From an uncultured Flavobacteriales bacterium (GTDB taxonomy: Bacteria > Bacteroidota > Bacteroidia > Flavobacteriales > Schleiferiaceae), in assembly GCA_950073045.1 (NCBI GenBank), contig CATMQD010000003.1, positions 1-47,840 of the forward strand: a stretch of 47,840 nt of DNA, read 5' to 3'. Below are positions 34,508 to 44,200 of this stretch, in pieces; position 1 is the stretch's first letter; every line of letters starts with the position of its first letter. The notes under the pieces are model-generated. The model was not told the origin of the DNA, searched no databases, and was given only the letters and a program-made list of their open reading frames with translations. Made by a program: the position numbers and the translations under genes.

Positions 34508-34840
34508 GTTTAGTATTAGTACTTAGTACGCTCCCTTTGGTTGCTTTTAGTATTTAGTACGTTCACTTTGTTCACTGTTAGTACTTAGTACGCTCGCAAG
34601 GCTCGCTTTTAGTATGAGACCGCTCGCTGCGCTCACTTTTAGACCTTAGACGCTAGATCGGTCGCTGCGCTCCCTGTTAGACTTGATTCTGGTGGGGTGA
34701 TGTTTTTTGCTCATAGTGAAGATCCATGATGTTAAGACTTATGAGGTATCGACTGTGGCGAATTGCGAAGTTAATTTTTGGCCAACCTAGATCAGGCACG
34801 CACAAAAGTCTCACGTCTCACGTCTCAAATCTCGTAATCC
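34508..34840. repeat. Modular heptad repeat element, copy D (inverted)
   Basis: Reading the opposite strand it has the module order of copies A-C. On the plus strand: TTAGTAC units at 34509-34529, interleaved with 17-bp modules (such as CGCTCGCAAGGCTCGCT), TTAGACC, TTAGACG, CTAGATC near 34640, and TCTCACG, TCTCACG, TCTCAAA, TCTCGTA at 34809-34836. The middle (about 34690-34800) is unrelated to the other copies. No open frame is present. Confidence 0.75.
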
Positions 34841-34957
34841 TATCCTCCCCAAAACCCCTAATAAAGAATAAGTGATATGTGTAAAAATCAATTTATTAAA
34901 CTGAAAAACAAACACTTAAACCCAAAATTAGCCTAAGGTATAGAATAATTGATATTT

Positions 34958-34972
34958 TGGCACGCTCCTTGC
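34958..34972 (+). promoter_or_regulatory. Sigma-54 (RpoN) -24/-12 promoter
   Basis: TGGCACG-CTCC-TTGC, identical to the sigma-54 consensus, with GG and GC separated by exactly 10 bp. The predicted start is near 34984, giving a leader of about 48 nt to the HU-like ATG at 35032. Such promoters need an enhancer-binding activator, which is not in this window. Confidence 0.8.
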
Positions 34973-34990
34973 CATTGATTAATCGACATA

Positions 34991-35009
34991 GCGGAGGAAA
35001 GTCTTCCGC
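34991..35009 (+). repeat. Leader hairpin in the HU-like mRNA
   Basis: GCGGAGGA pairs with TCTTCCGC (one G-U pair) around a 3-nt loop, immediately after the predicted sigma-54 start site. It buries a GGAGG sequence that is too far from the ATG to be a normal ribosome-binding site. Confidence 0.5.
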
Positions 35010-35031
35010 AGCTAATTAAAAATTATATGTT

Positions 35032-35472
35032 ATGTCAGTAAATTTCAAAGTGGTTCAAAGAGGAAATCCAATGGACCAAAACGCGCCAAAAATGTATTAT
35101 GCCTTGGCGGTACGCAAGGAGAAGGTTGATTTAGACGACCTTATTCGATTAGTAAGCATGGTAAGTACCATGAGTGAAGGTGACGTTAAAGGGGTGGTTG
35201 CCACCTTGGTAAACGTTTGCGTGGAGCATTTAAGGTCTGGTAATTCGGTAGAGCTAGACAAGCTAGGCTCTTTGAGTGTAGTGGTAAACTCCGAGGGTCG
35301 CGAGACCAGCGAGGAGGTGAGCAGCAGTGCGATTAAAAAAGCACGCTTACGTTACCGTCCCTCAAAAAGCCTAAAAAATGTGCTTAAAACCCTGGAATTC
35401 CAGAAATTAGGAGGTTCTGAAGCGTCAACTGATCCATCTGGTTCTGGCGGAGGAGCGGCAAGTGCAGCTTAA
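35032..35472 (+). CDS. HU-family DNA-binding protein (Bacteroidota HU-like)
   Basis: 146 residues. The N-terminus (MSVNFKVVQRGNP, PKMYYALAVRKEKVDLDDLIRLVS) and core (VSTMSEGDVKGVVATLVNVCVEHLRSGNSVELDKLGSLSVVV) match the Bacteroidota-specific HU-related family with an extended N-terminus. The beta-arm residues (RLRYRPSKSLKNVL) follow, then a Gly/Ser/Ala-rich tail. These proteins bind DNA as dimers and may organise the nucleoid. Expression from a sigma-54 promoter is unusual for a nucleoid protein and suggests conditional expression. Ends at a strong terminator; a 21-bp repeat array follows. Confidence 0.88.
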   Translation: MSVNFKVVQRGNPMDQNAPKMYYALAVRKEKVDLDDLIRLVSMVSTMSEGDVKGVVATLVNVCVEHLRSGNSVELDKLGSLSVVVNSEGRETSEEVSSSAIKKARLRYRPSKSLKNVLKTLEFQKLGGSEASTDPSGSGGGAASAA

Positions 35473-35499
35473 GTAGCACATTCTTTACCCCCTGTTATG

Positions 35500-35530
35500 A
35501 ACCGCGATGCCCCCTCGCGGTTTTTTTTAT
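35500..35530 (+). terminator. Intrinsic terminator of the HU-like gene
   Basis: A perfect 8-bp stem (AACCGCGA with TCGCGGTT, 35500-35507 and 35515-35522), 7-nt loop, then a T run. Confidence 0.85.
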
Positions 35531-35547
35531 GCCTTTATAAATCTTTA

Positions 35548-35652
35548 TTTGCCCGCGGGCAAATTTTTTTTGCTCACCAGTAAAATATTTTTGCTCACCA
35601 ACAAATAATTTTTGCTGGCGAGCAAATTTTTTTTGGTCTAGAGTAAATGGTT
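35548..35652. repeat. Array of five palindrome-like sites at exactly 21-bp spacing
   Basis: Sites start at 35548, 35569, 35590, 35611 and 35632: TTTGCCCGCGGGCAAA, TTTGCTCACCAGTAAA, TTTGCTCACCAACAAA, TTTGCTGGCGAGCAAA, TTTGGTCTAGAGTAAA. Each is a 16-bp near-palindrome separated by a 5-bp AT-rich spacer. The first is a perfect palindrome and the third least symmetric. The array lies in the convergent gap between the HU-like and XRE genes. Exact two-turn phasing suggests cooperative dimer binding on one face of the helix, though sites 1 and 4 with their T runs could also act as terminator-like hairpins. Confidence 0.85.
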
Positions 35653-35737
35653 TACAGGTCTTTTGAGCTACAGACTAAGCTTTTTAGTCGACAAATATTA
35701 AGAGCGTTGCAAATATAAAAAACTGATATTCAATATA

Positions 35738-36136
35738 TTAGTTATCGAGCTTAGGCTCCTCAAGATTGCTTCTCATCTTTTGGGCTAGGGCCCTCATTTT
35801 GGGATTTAGCCAGTTTGTAAGCTGAAAAATTAGGGACCAAACATTGCTATTCTCCAATTTTAACTGGTCGATTACCACTGCTTGGCGATGGATAATGGCT
35901 TCGTATTCACACTTACGCTTAGAGTCGAGCACTTGATCTAAATAGTCTCTAAGGTCTATATCAAAATACTCACAAATTTTTAGTACTCGGTCTAGTCCAA
36001 TAGGAGTTTGACCATTTTCTAATTTACGGTACATCGACACCCCAATTGAAAGATACTCGGCCATTTCAGCTCTAGAAACTTTGTGTTTTTGTCTAAGAAT
36101 TATAAATCCGTCGGTGATGTTTTTATAGTTTGACAT
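35738..36136 (-). CDS. XRE-family helix-turn-helix regulator
   Basis: 132 residues from ATG 36136 (MSNYKNIT). The HTH lies near residues 15-70: LRQKHKVSRAEMAEYLSIGVSMYRKLENGQTPIGLDRVLKICEYFDIDL. A predicted coiled-coil-like region follows (AIIHRQAVVIDQLKLENSNVWSLI) and probably dimerises it. The open frame extends upstream to 36187, but the family pattern starts at MSNYKN and the longer form is not supported. It lies between the 21-bp array and the RHS operon, read divergently from the operon, so it is a candidate regulator of both and of itself. Its targets are unknown. Confidence 0.88.
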   Translation of the reverse strand: MSNYKNITDGFIILRQKHKVSRAEMAEYLSIGVSMYRKLENGQTPIGLDRVLKICEYFDIDLRDYLDQVLDSKRKCEYEAIIHRQAVVIDQLKLENSNVWSLIFQLTNWLNPKMRALAQKMRSNLEEPKLDN

Positions 36137-36279
36137 AGCAGGAAGTATTAATTTTCCGCTAAAATGGGAATATTTTTTAATAACCAATAGTTTTCTTGGA
36201 GCTAGTTATGTTAAAAAACTGAAAGTGAGGAATTTGAAGGTGACTTGATAGCTTGATCTAAAGGTCGAGCTAAATTATA

Positions 36280-36342
36280 TTTACAGGAAATGACATATTT
36301 TTCTACAAGCTGTGGATTTTGTTCTACAGGAAATTATAAGAA
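36280..36342. promoter_or_regulatory. Three phased 21-bp motif copies, candidate operator
   Basis: Consecutive 21-bp blocks start at 36280, 36301 and 36322. The first and third contain TTTACAGGAAATGA and TTCTACAGGAAATTA; the middle holds the imperfect dyad TCTACA-AGC-TGTGGA. They lie between the XRE start and the RHS operon, suggesting binding by the adjacent regulator. Similarity is partial. Confidence 0.4.
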
Positions 36343-36406
36343 TATGTATTTACTTGCAGCCCGTTAAAAGGAATTGTACACTATTTCCTTATAGTTTATG
36401 ATTAGA

Positions 36407-36523
36407 AGAGGGGCTTCGCAATTATTCTTAAACTTTTGGGCTGTGCTTGGTAAAAGCACGGTGTATTATTTACACTACTGCTGCGGCTTATGCAGCGGTT
36501 TGTGCATGCTTGTTAAGCCCTCT
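36407..36523 (+). ncRNA. Candidate structured leader RNA upstream of the RHS operon
   Basis: An outer stem AGAGGGGCTT (36407-36416) with AAGCCCTCT (36515-36523), one bulged G, encloses three hairpins: GTGCTT/AAGCAC (36443-36459), GTGTA/TACAC (36461-36475) and CTGCTGC/GCAGCGG (36478-36498). A local GCTT/AAGC alternative competes with the 3' strand of the outer stem. A terminator hairpin lies 25 nt downstream, before the operon start codon at 36654. The layout resembles a riboswitch or attenuator, or a separate small RNA. It does not match any Rfam family I know. Confidence 0.45.
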
Positions 36524-36547
36524 TTAAATATTAAATCTGCTAGAGCT

Positions 36548-36607
36548 GCCCGGTCCTGTACTTTGCTTGGCAATAAGCGTGTACGGTTCTGGGCTTTTCT
36601 TTTTTTC
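36548..36607 (+). terminator. Intrinsic terminator in the leader of the RHS operon
   Basis: A 14-position stem with a 2x2 internal loop (36548-36561 with 36581-36594) has an inner hairpin in its loop (GCTT/AAGC around GGCAAT) and is followed by a T run to about 36607. It lies about 50 bp before the ATG at 36654. Confidence 0.6.
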
Positions 36608-36653
36608 AATCAAAACACTTCTAGGGCTATTATAAACCTTAATTCGCTTTCAT

Positions 36654-38279
36654 ATGAATAGGCTAAAACTGTTTTCTCTAAAGCCATGTGCTTTAGTCTT
36701 TTTGTTCTTAATCTGTGTCCAAGGGCTTAGATCCCAAGATGGACCGGGTTTAGTGAATAATCGTAAAGGATGGGTGCAAGGAAACGACAGTAACCACGTC
36801 TTGGCTAATCAATGGCTAATAGACTTAAACGATAGTAATTCTGTTTTAGAGACTTCTTTAAATTCAGTGAAGCGTGAATACACCATGTTTTTTACGGTTC
36901 ATCCGGATAGCTTACCTCTAAGAGACACAGTATTTGCCCAATTAGGTAAGCTCACATTGAATAGTAATGGGGTTTTTGTCGAGGGTAGATTTATACCTGT
37001 AGACTTTTCAGATGGCTTTACTAAAATTATCGCAATAAGAGGCAGAAGCCTAAGTAAGGTATTTACAAATCGGGCGCAAGCTTCTTATAAACTCTACAAT
37101 CCGCATTTGTTTAGTCTAGCTGAGATTCTTGTATATGACCGCGCTTTGGATAGCATGGAAATTAAGAGGGTGACCAGTTATTTGGCAATTAAACATGCTG
37201 TACCATTGGCTCGGGGCAATCAAAGTTTTTCCTACTTCCTAAAAGGTAGCTGTGGAAAATATTGGAACGAGTCGGTAAGCCGATTATATAACCAAGATTT
37301 ATTGGCGATCGGAAATTCTCAGGAGGAGTTACTTTACCAAAGCCAGTCCAGAACTCAAGATGATTCGCTTAAAATAGGTCTTGATACATTGGTGTCCGAT
37401 GGCTATCTTCCTAATGTAGGTATTGCAGACCAGTCTTTTATAGTTTTTAGTAAGGCTAAAAATCGTTATCGCAAGTATATCAAGTGCCAAAATGGTGGGC
37501 AGAATTGGAGTCCAATTTTCTTTTGGAAATTCGAATTGCAGGACTGGTATTCCAGAGCTCAAGAATTGGTGATTCAATTAAGTGGGCCCTTTAACAAGCC
37601 GGATACCATAAGGTTAACTACTGGTTCTTTCTACCTGCCCATCCGATCTGTTTTAGACACAGCGGGTAACCGAATTTATAGGATCCCATTGCAGGATTTG
37701 CCGGATAATAGCCACTTCTTCTTTAAGCCTCAAGATTCCGACCCTTGTCCAAGCAGACTTAATATTCAACAATTAGATAGCCTTGGAACCATTGGTTTAA
37801 ATTTAGGCGACGAAGGCGATTCTATTAGCAATCTTCAATTTATCAATGTGCAAACTGGTTTAGTTACCGAGTTATCAGTGAGCGGAATTTCACAAGAAAT
37901 ACAATTGCCTAATGGAGAGTATCTACTTGTGGGCTTAGATAGTGAAGGAAATACAAAATATATGGAGCCTATTGGAGTGCCCCTATCAAATGTAACAACT
38001 GGCACCCAGGGTAATCAAGAACCACCCACTGTTGAGGTATTTCCCAAGCCTTGCAAACCAAATGGCAAGATTGAATTGCAGGCATATGATTTAGAGGATT
38101 CCGAGTGCATCATCGTCTTAAGCGACATGAACGGAAGGGAATTGTCCCGTACTAGAATGGTGCCAAATAACAAGACTCTTCAGCTCACCATTCAAGCCCC
38201 AGTTGCCGCGGGGATTTACAAAGTGAGTCTGTTTCAATCGGACCGATCTTACTCCTACCTCGTACCTGTAAAACCTTAA
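36654..38279 (+). CDS. Secreted protein, probable T9SS cargo, first gene of the RHS operon
   Basis: 541 residues. Signal peptide at about residues 1-27 (MNRLKLFSLKPCALVFLFLI). Near residue 155, SLAEILVYDRALDSMEIKRVTSYLAIKHAV is the conserved stretch found in many Bacteroidota secreted proteins with a LamG/concanavalin-like fold. The C-terminus (VEVFPKPCKPNGKIELQA, MNGRELSR, AAGIYKVSLFQSD) is a divergent type A sorting tail. It ends 10 bp before the giant SpvB/RHS gene, so they are co-transcribed; it may anchor, carry or chaperone it (inference). The leader contains a candidate structured RNA and terminator. Confidence 0.85.
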   Translation: MNRLKLFSLKPCALVFLFLICVQGLRSQDGPGLVNNRKGWVQGNDSNHVLANQWLIDLNDSNSVLETSLNSVKREYTMFFTVHPDSLPLRDTVFAQLGKLTLNSNGVFVEGRFIPVDFSDGFTKIIAIRGRSLSKVFTNRAQASYKLYNPHLFSLAEILVYDRALDSMEIKRVTSYLAIKHAVPLARGNQSFSYFLKGSCGKYWNESVSRLYNQDLLAIGNSQEELLYQSQSRTQDDSLKIGLDTLVSDGYLPNVGIADQSFIVFSKAKNRYRKYIKCQNGGQNWSPIFFWKFELQDWYSRAQELVIQLSGPFNKPDTIRLTTGSFYLPIRSVLDTAGNRIYRIPLQDLPDNSHFFFKPQDSDPCPSRLNIQQLDSLGTIGLNLGDEGDSISNLQFINVQTGLVTELSVSGISQEIQLPNGEYLLVGLDSEGNTKYMEPIGVPLSNVTTGTQGNQEPPTVEVFPKPCKPNGKIELQAYDLEDSECIIVLSDMNGRELSRTRMVPNNKTLQLTIQAPVAAGIYKVSLFQSDRSYSYLVPVKP

Positions 38280-38289
38280 TTTTTTTAGC

Positions 38290-41200
38290 ATGACTCAAAG
38301 AATTGCTTCCATTTTTTTAGCCTTGATTTTCTTAAGTCTCGATTGTCAGGCTACTATCCACTTAATATTAAACCCGAACCTGTTTGTTTTTGATGTCCCT
38401 TCTTCTGGATATCAAAAAGACTTTGATGAAAGCCCCTTGGTAAACGACCTAAAGGCACCTAAAATTAGAGTGGCACAAGGGGAATCAGCTACATTGGAGT
38501 TTGCTGAGGAGCAAAAGGTTTTACTAGGATTTAGCTGGTCCGATCCCGTTAATAGCCCCTACAATGACTTTATTCATTTTAGTGTTGAGGGGGGGTCACT
38601 ACAGCCCGAAGAGGTATTAAATATTGAATTTGTTGTTGAGGGCTCTATTCCCGATTATCCGCTAAGAATGGTAATCAATGATGAGCAGCATTTTGATATT
38701 AATCTGAATGAATACGTTTCCGAAAACAAGGTTCAATTCCAAGTTGAGGCCAAAGAATTACGTCAAGGAAAAAATAAAATTGGTTGGCATCAAGCAAATA
38801 CGATGGCCTTGAATCTGGCGGGATTCGATATTGATTTTGCTAAAGCAAATGACGAAGCCTTACTTGCTCCAGTAAAATCCAAAATCGTAAAGCATGGCCT
38901 TTTAAAGAGGAAATTGAAGAATACAGGGAAGATTGAAGCGGCAGGAGAGTTATTGCGCTACGGTTCTTATCCCAGCATCCCTAAAGGTTTGCAAAACGCC
39001 ATGCCCGGGGCTCCTGCCTTTAAGTTGGAGGTTGAAAATATCGATAGCAATAGCACTTTCCAGTTCCATATTGATGGGGATAGGGTTTTAGCTATGCGAA
39101 AGGAGCTCAGAGTGTTCTATTTCGATCAGCAAAGTCTGAACTGGGTGGACTTTAAGCCCGATACAACCTTTGTTTTAGGAGATCAACTGATAGCGGAAGC
39201 TAGTCTTCCAGCCGCAGGTACATATTTTACAGGTTTCAAAAGTAGTCCTGCAGGTTCGGAAGGTAGTATGAGCTTGCCCACCAGTTTGGGCGAAATATCA
39301 GCTCCTAATCCTTTAACCGGTTATGGCTCAATTGCAGCACCTAGGATTAATCAAAAAGGAAGCGCGACAACTTCTTTTCCTTTCAAAATTCCTCCTGGCA
39401 GAAACGGAGTCGCCCCTTCTTTAGCGGCAGTTTATAGCTCTGATTCTAAGTCTGGTCTCTTAGGTGTAGGATGGGATGTTCCGGTCTCTAGTATAGATGT
39501 TGACCTAAGGTGGGGGGTGCCACGATTCTTGAGTGATGTTGAGTCTGAAACGTATACCCTTGATGGTTCAGTGCTTACTATGGAGGGTGGTTTTAGAGGG
39601 AATCGCCGAGATGCTAATGGAAATTACGCAAACCGAGTTAGCCAGTCTGTTTTATTTTTCCCTAAAACCCAATCAAACTGGAAGCAAATAAGGCGTTATG
39701 GTGCAGATCCTAAGTCCTATTACTGGGTTGTAACTACCGCAGAGCAGTCTAAACTCTATTTTGGTACAGAAGACGGGAGTTCACAGGACCCTAATGCATT
39801 AGTTACAAATGATAACGGGGATGTATTAAGCTGGAAGCTAAAACGAATAGAGGATAAATGGGGGAACTTTGTGGAATATAACTACGAAGAGTTAACGGCC
39901 CAGTCTTCGAGTCAGATGTTAGATGGCGCGAAACAAACTCTCCTTAGCAGTATTCGCTATACTGGTTTTGAATCAAGTAGTCAAAATATTGAGCCTCCAT
40001 ACTTGGTTGAGTTTAAGTATGAGGATGGAAATAGAGCTGATGCTCGGACCTCGTTTCGTAGCGGTGCAAACCAGGGTAGCTTTAAGCTTCTAAAGGAAGT
40101 TGTGATTTCTTTTGATCCCGACCCTCAAACAAATGGTGATGAGCAAGAAATTCGAACGTATCATTTTCTCCATGAGGAAGGTGATTTCGGGAAAATATTG
40201 TTAAAAACCATTGAGGAGCGAGTAAATGGAAACCTATTTTACGATTTTGATCTTGAGTATTTTGAGAACCCAGAATTCAGCTTTTCGGAAAATAATATTG
40301 TTATTCCAAGTCCTTGGAGTAACGATCCTGACGAATACTCCATGCTTGGAGCTGCTGATAATTCCGGGTATTCTATTGGCGGTTTAGTTGGTGGCGGGAT
40401 TATATTACCACCTGCTGGATTGGGAAATACAGTCTATGGAGGTGGTAGCTATGGAAGAGCCTATAATTACGGGCGCTCTACCTTAAAGGATTTAAACGGA
40501 GACGGGCTCTTGGATTACGTTATTCAGGAAAGTGGTTGGACTGCTTTAAAGTATTATCCAGGAAGGATTGACGACAATGGAAATCCTTATTTTGGGAGTG
40601 AAAAGGTTACTGTTAATCAGGCAGGTGACGCTGAAAACAATCGTTTTCACTATAGTTACAATGATATTTCCTCAGCTTTTACAGGTGTCGGAATTTACAC
40701 TGCATTACTAAAGGCCAACGGGGGGCTGTCGTGGAACTGGAATAGCAGTACTATAAAGGATTATACCAGCGACTTTAATGGAGACGGTATAACGGATTTG
40801 GTGGATGATAACAGAGTTTCGTTCGGTACCGTTGACCCAATTAGCCACAATGTGGTGTACAAAGAAACAAGCTATAATGGGCCTAATCCAATTTATGACG
40901 ACGCAATAGTAAATTGGTCTGCTCGTGTACCAGCTGGTAGTTTCGAAACTGAAGTAGTCCGATCTTGGAGAGCTTTGGTGGACGGTACGGTAGATGTAAC
41001 GGGTAATATTTACCTAAAGCCAGGATCGTCTGATGGGGTTAAATACGCTGTAGAACATATTGATGCTAGTCAACAAAACAATGTTTTAAAAAGCTTCACG
41101 AGTTTAGGTTCTGGCGCTCAACAATCGGTGTCTTTAAATAGCGTCGAAGTACAATCTGGAGATTTGATTTTATTTAGGGTGATTGGGGATGGAAATACGC

Positions 41201-44200
41201 GTTTCGATTTACTAGACTGGAATCCTCAAGTAGATTATCAAAGTGGGGCAATCTTAAATGCTGACTTAATAAATGTAACGGAGACAAGTCCAAATGAAGG
41301 GTTTATCCTTAGTTCCCCTCAAAGTGTAGACGTAAGCAATCACTCTCAAGTACAAATTAGTTTTCCTACTATCAACTGCGGTATTCAAAGTGATACCGTG
41401 ATTTACGAAATACACTTAGACGCCGAAAGCAGTAATCAAAATATAGAAGAGGTCTTTAGGTATACTGTTCTCCCGGGAAATACCGCGAACATAACCTTAA
41501 ATGACTTTAATTGGGGCAGTTATACCGCGTTGAAGTCATCGGGATTGGATTTATCCTCTTATGATCAGGCAACAATTAGATTTAATATTACAAGTCCTTC
41601 TAATGTAAACTGGAATAACCTGCAATGGCTTCCGGAGGTCAGTGCTAAGAAGGCTGGGGAGCCTAATGCAAGTGTTTATTTTCCCACTGTTGACCACACT
41701 ATATTCGAAAAGGCAGTTCAGCTAAATTCTTCAATAAACCTGCAGAGTTTGCTTTACCCGGGAATCGATAGGGTTAAGTTTTTCCCAACAGTTAACAATT
41801 CTCTAGAGAGTGCCTATTACAATTCAGTGAATCACACTGAAAAACGAAAGTTTAGGATTAAGATTAAAACAACCCAAAACCTAGTCCAAACTTTTGAGAT
41901 TAAGTTAGATCCTAACACAACAGGTATCGAGATTCGAGACTTAAATAATATTACAACTGCCACTTCTTGTGGTGAAGATAATAGTTTGAGTGCCGTAGAG
42001 GATTTTGAGGACTTTCAGGTGTTTGTTTCGGCTTACAGCGATGACCCTGTTTTAGCGGAAATGATTCCTATTTACACCAAAGTGGACTTGTTCCAGTTAT
42101 TACCAGATGAAGAGGGATATGTCTGCGATATAGTAGAATACGAGAATTACTTATCGGTATATTACACAGACCGTAACTTAAACTTTGGACCAGAGTACCT
42201 TGGTTGGGGTGGCTTTGGGTGGAATGCAAACCCTCAGCCAATAGATCCATCAAAGTTCAGTATTGGAGTAAATGATCAAGGGGAACATTTAACCGAAGAG
42301 GATTTCGAGGATTTTGACTTAGATGACCTCGAGCAGATGGCTGCAGATTATGGCTTTGACTTAGATTTACAAACAAACCCTTTTAGACCTCTATATCCTG
42401 TTCGAGGAGATCAAGTAAATCAAGGTTATTTTCAGCCCATTGGTACCTTAAACTCAATGGAACAAGATGCCTATTGTCATCCTTTTAGTCCTTTTGCTCG
42501 TATTTTAAGGGGCTCAAGAAGTCTAGGAACTTTTGGGGAGCTGCCTACTGAATCGTTTACAGAGTTTATAGACCCTGGTAGTTCTAATTTTGATAAGCAC
42601 GCGCCATTTTTAGAGATGTCCGCGTACAATACTTCCTATTCTGCTGGAGGGGGCTTGAGTGTAACTGGGATTCCAATTGGAGCGAGTGGCTCTTATACTA
42701 GCACTACTTATGAGGATGAAGACGATCGAGGAAACACCGTTTTAAGATCCATGATGGATATGAACGGTGATGGTTTTCCTGATGAAGTGATATTAAATGA
42801 GGACCTAAACCGTTTGGAAGCACGCTTGTCTGATTGCCAAGGTGGCCGACGGTCATTAACTACTTTGGGTTATGATATCAACATTTGGAGAAATAAATTT
42901 ACCAATGATGGTATTACTGGCTCTGTTAGTTTAAATGTGGTTCCCGAGAAAGGTTCTAAAAGTCAGTTTCAACTTGCCTTAGATGCATCAGTTTCGGGGC
43001 TTGATGGAACTTCGGACTTCGAAGAAGGACTACTTGATATCAATGGAGATGGATTGCCAGACTGGATAGATCAGTCCGCGTTAAACGATGGAAGCTCTTC
43101 GGGCACCATTTATAAGCTTAATAATGGGCATGGATTTGCTTCTTCAACAAACCAATCTTTACCGCTTTCGAACAATTCAATGCATGCCGACTCTGAGACC
43201 ATCGCCTTGGGAGTTGGTGTTGATCCAGCGAAACTTGCTAACCTCGATTTGCCTATAGACTTAGGTCTCTCTTATTCTTACTCAAAGCAAGGGCAAGTTA
43301 CCAAGACGCACTTACGAGACTTTAATGGTGATGGTTTGTTAGACATTTTTGTGCGATTTGAAGGCACGGCACCATTATATAATAACTATCGGGTTTATTT
43401 AAATAGGGGGACTTACTTCTCTACAGACCCAATTGAAATGCAGGTGACCATCGCAAATGAGTCCAAGTCAAATGTTGTTTCCATTAATGCGATGAAAACA
43501 TGGACTGTTTCAGGCATTGATAAAATTGTTGGTGGCCTTACTGGTGCTGGTTTTTTTGCTGACTCGTATCAAGTATCAAATTTTATCGATGTTAATGGAG
43601 ATGGTTATCCAGATAAAGTTTGGGTAGATTCCAATAACGAGTTGCACATTAGCTTGTGTACTGTTACAAAGTCTAATCTTTTACGAAAGATTAAAGCGCC
43701 GGGGGGAAGCGAAATTGCTTTAGATTATCAAAGAGTAGGGAATAAATACGGCTACTTTGATCGCACTCTTAAGGACTATCAAACTAAACCTGTAAGTGAA
43801 GAGGAGAGGGTTTATTGGGATATGAATTATTCCAAGTGGGTTTTAACCGAAGTAAGGCATAGAGACGGTTTTGATGAGTATTTTGTAAGTGCTAGTGCAG
43901 GTGAGAATGGAGGTGGCCCTCAGGGTCCTAGTCCCGAAGGAATCAATGATGATGGAGATATCGTAATCGATGATGGTGTTGATGAAGTAGTAAGCTATTA
44001 TCACTACGATGGCGGTATCCATGATCGTAGAAACCGGGAATTTCTAGGCTTTAGTCGAATTGGTGTAGAGTCAGATAAATATTCAACCCTGCCAAATGTT
44101 TCGGGTCAATCTTGGTACGATTCAGAAACTGGTGGAAATGGCGTAACAAGCTCACTAGTAAAAGATGGGAATGAGTTGCATTATTTTCAGATTCAACAGT

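Noticed and set aside
35548..35652. Possible CRISPR or iteron array
   Set aside because: Units are 21 bp with 5-bp spacers and no cas or replication gene is present, so a protein-binding array fits better.
36443..36498. tRNA-like cloverleaf in the leader
   Set aside because: No T-loop, no anticodon context and no 3' CCA-type acceptor; the fold is larger than a tRNA.
36548..36594. Resemblance of the hairpin to group II intron domain V (GUACGG-UUCU)
   Set aside because: The sequence lacks the AGC triad, GNRA loop and 5' GAGCCGU pattern, no intron ORF is near, and the T run indicates a terminator.
36398..36661. 87-codon open frame upstream of the RHS operon
   Set aside because: It runs through the hairpins and terminator of the leader, is rich in Cys and low-complexity residues, overlaps the start of the operon gene, and has no promoter-start logic.
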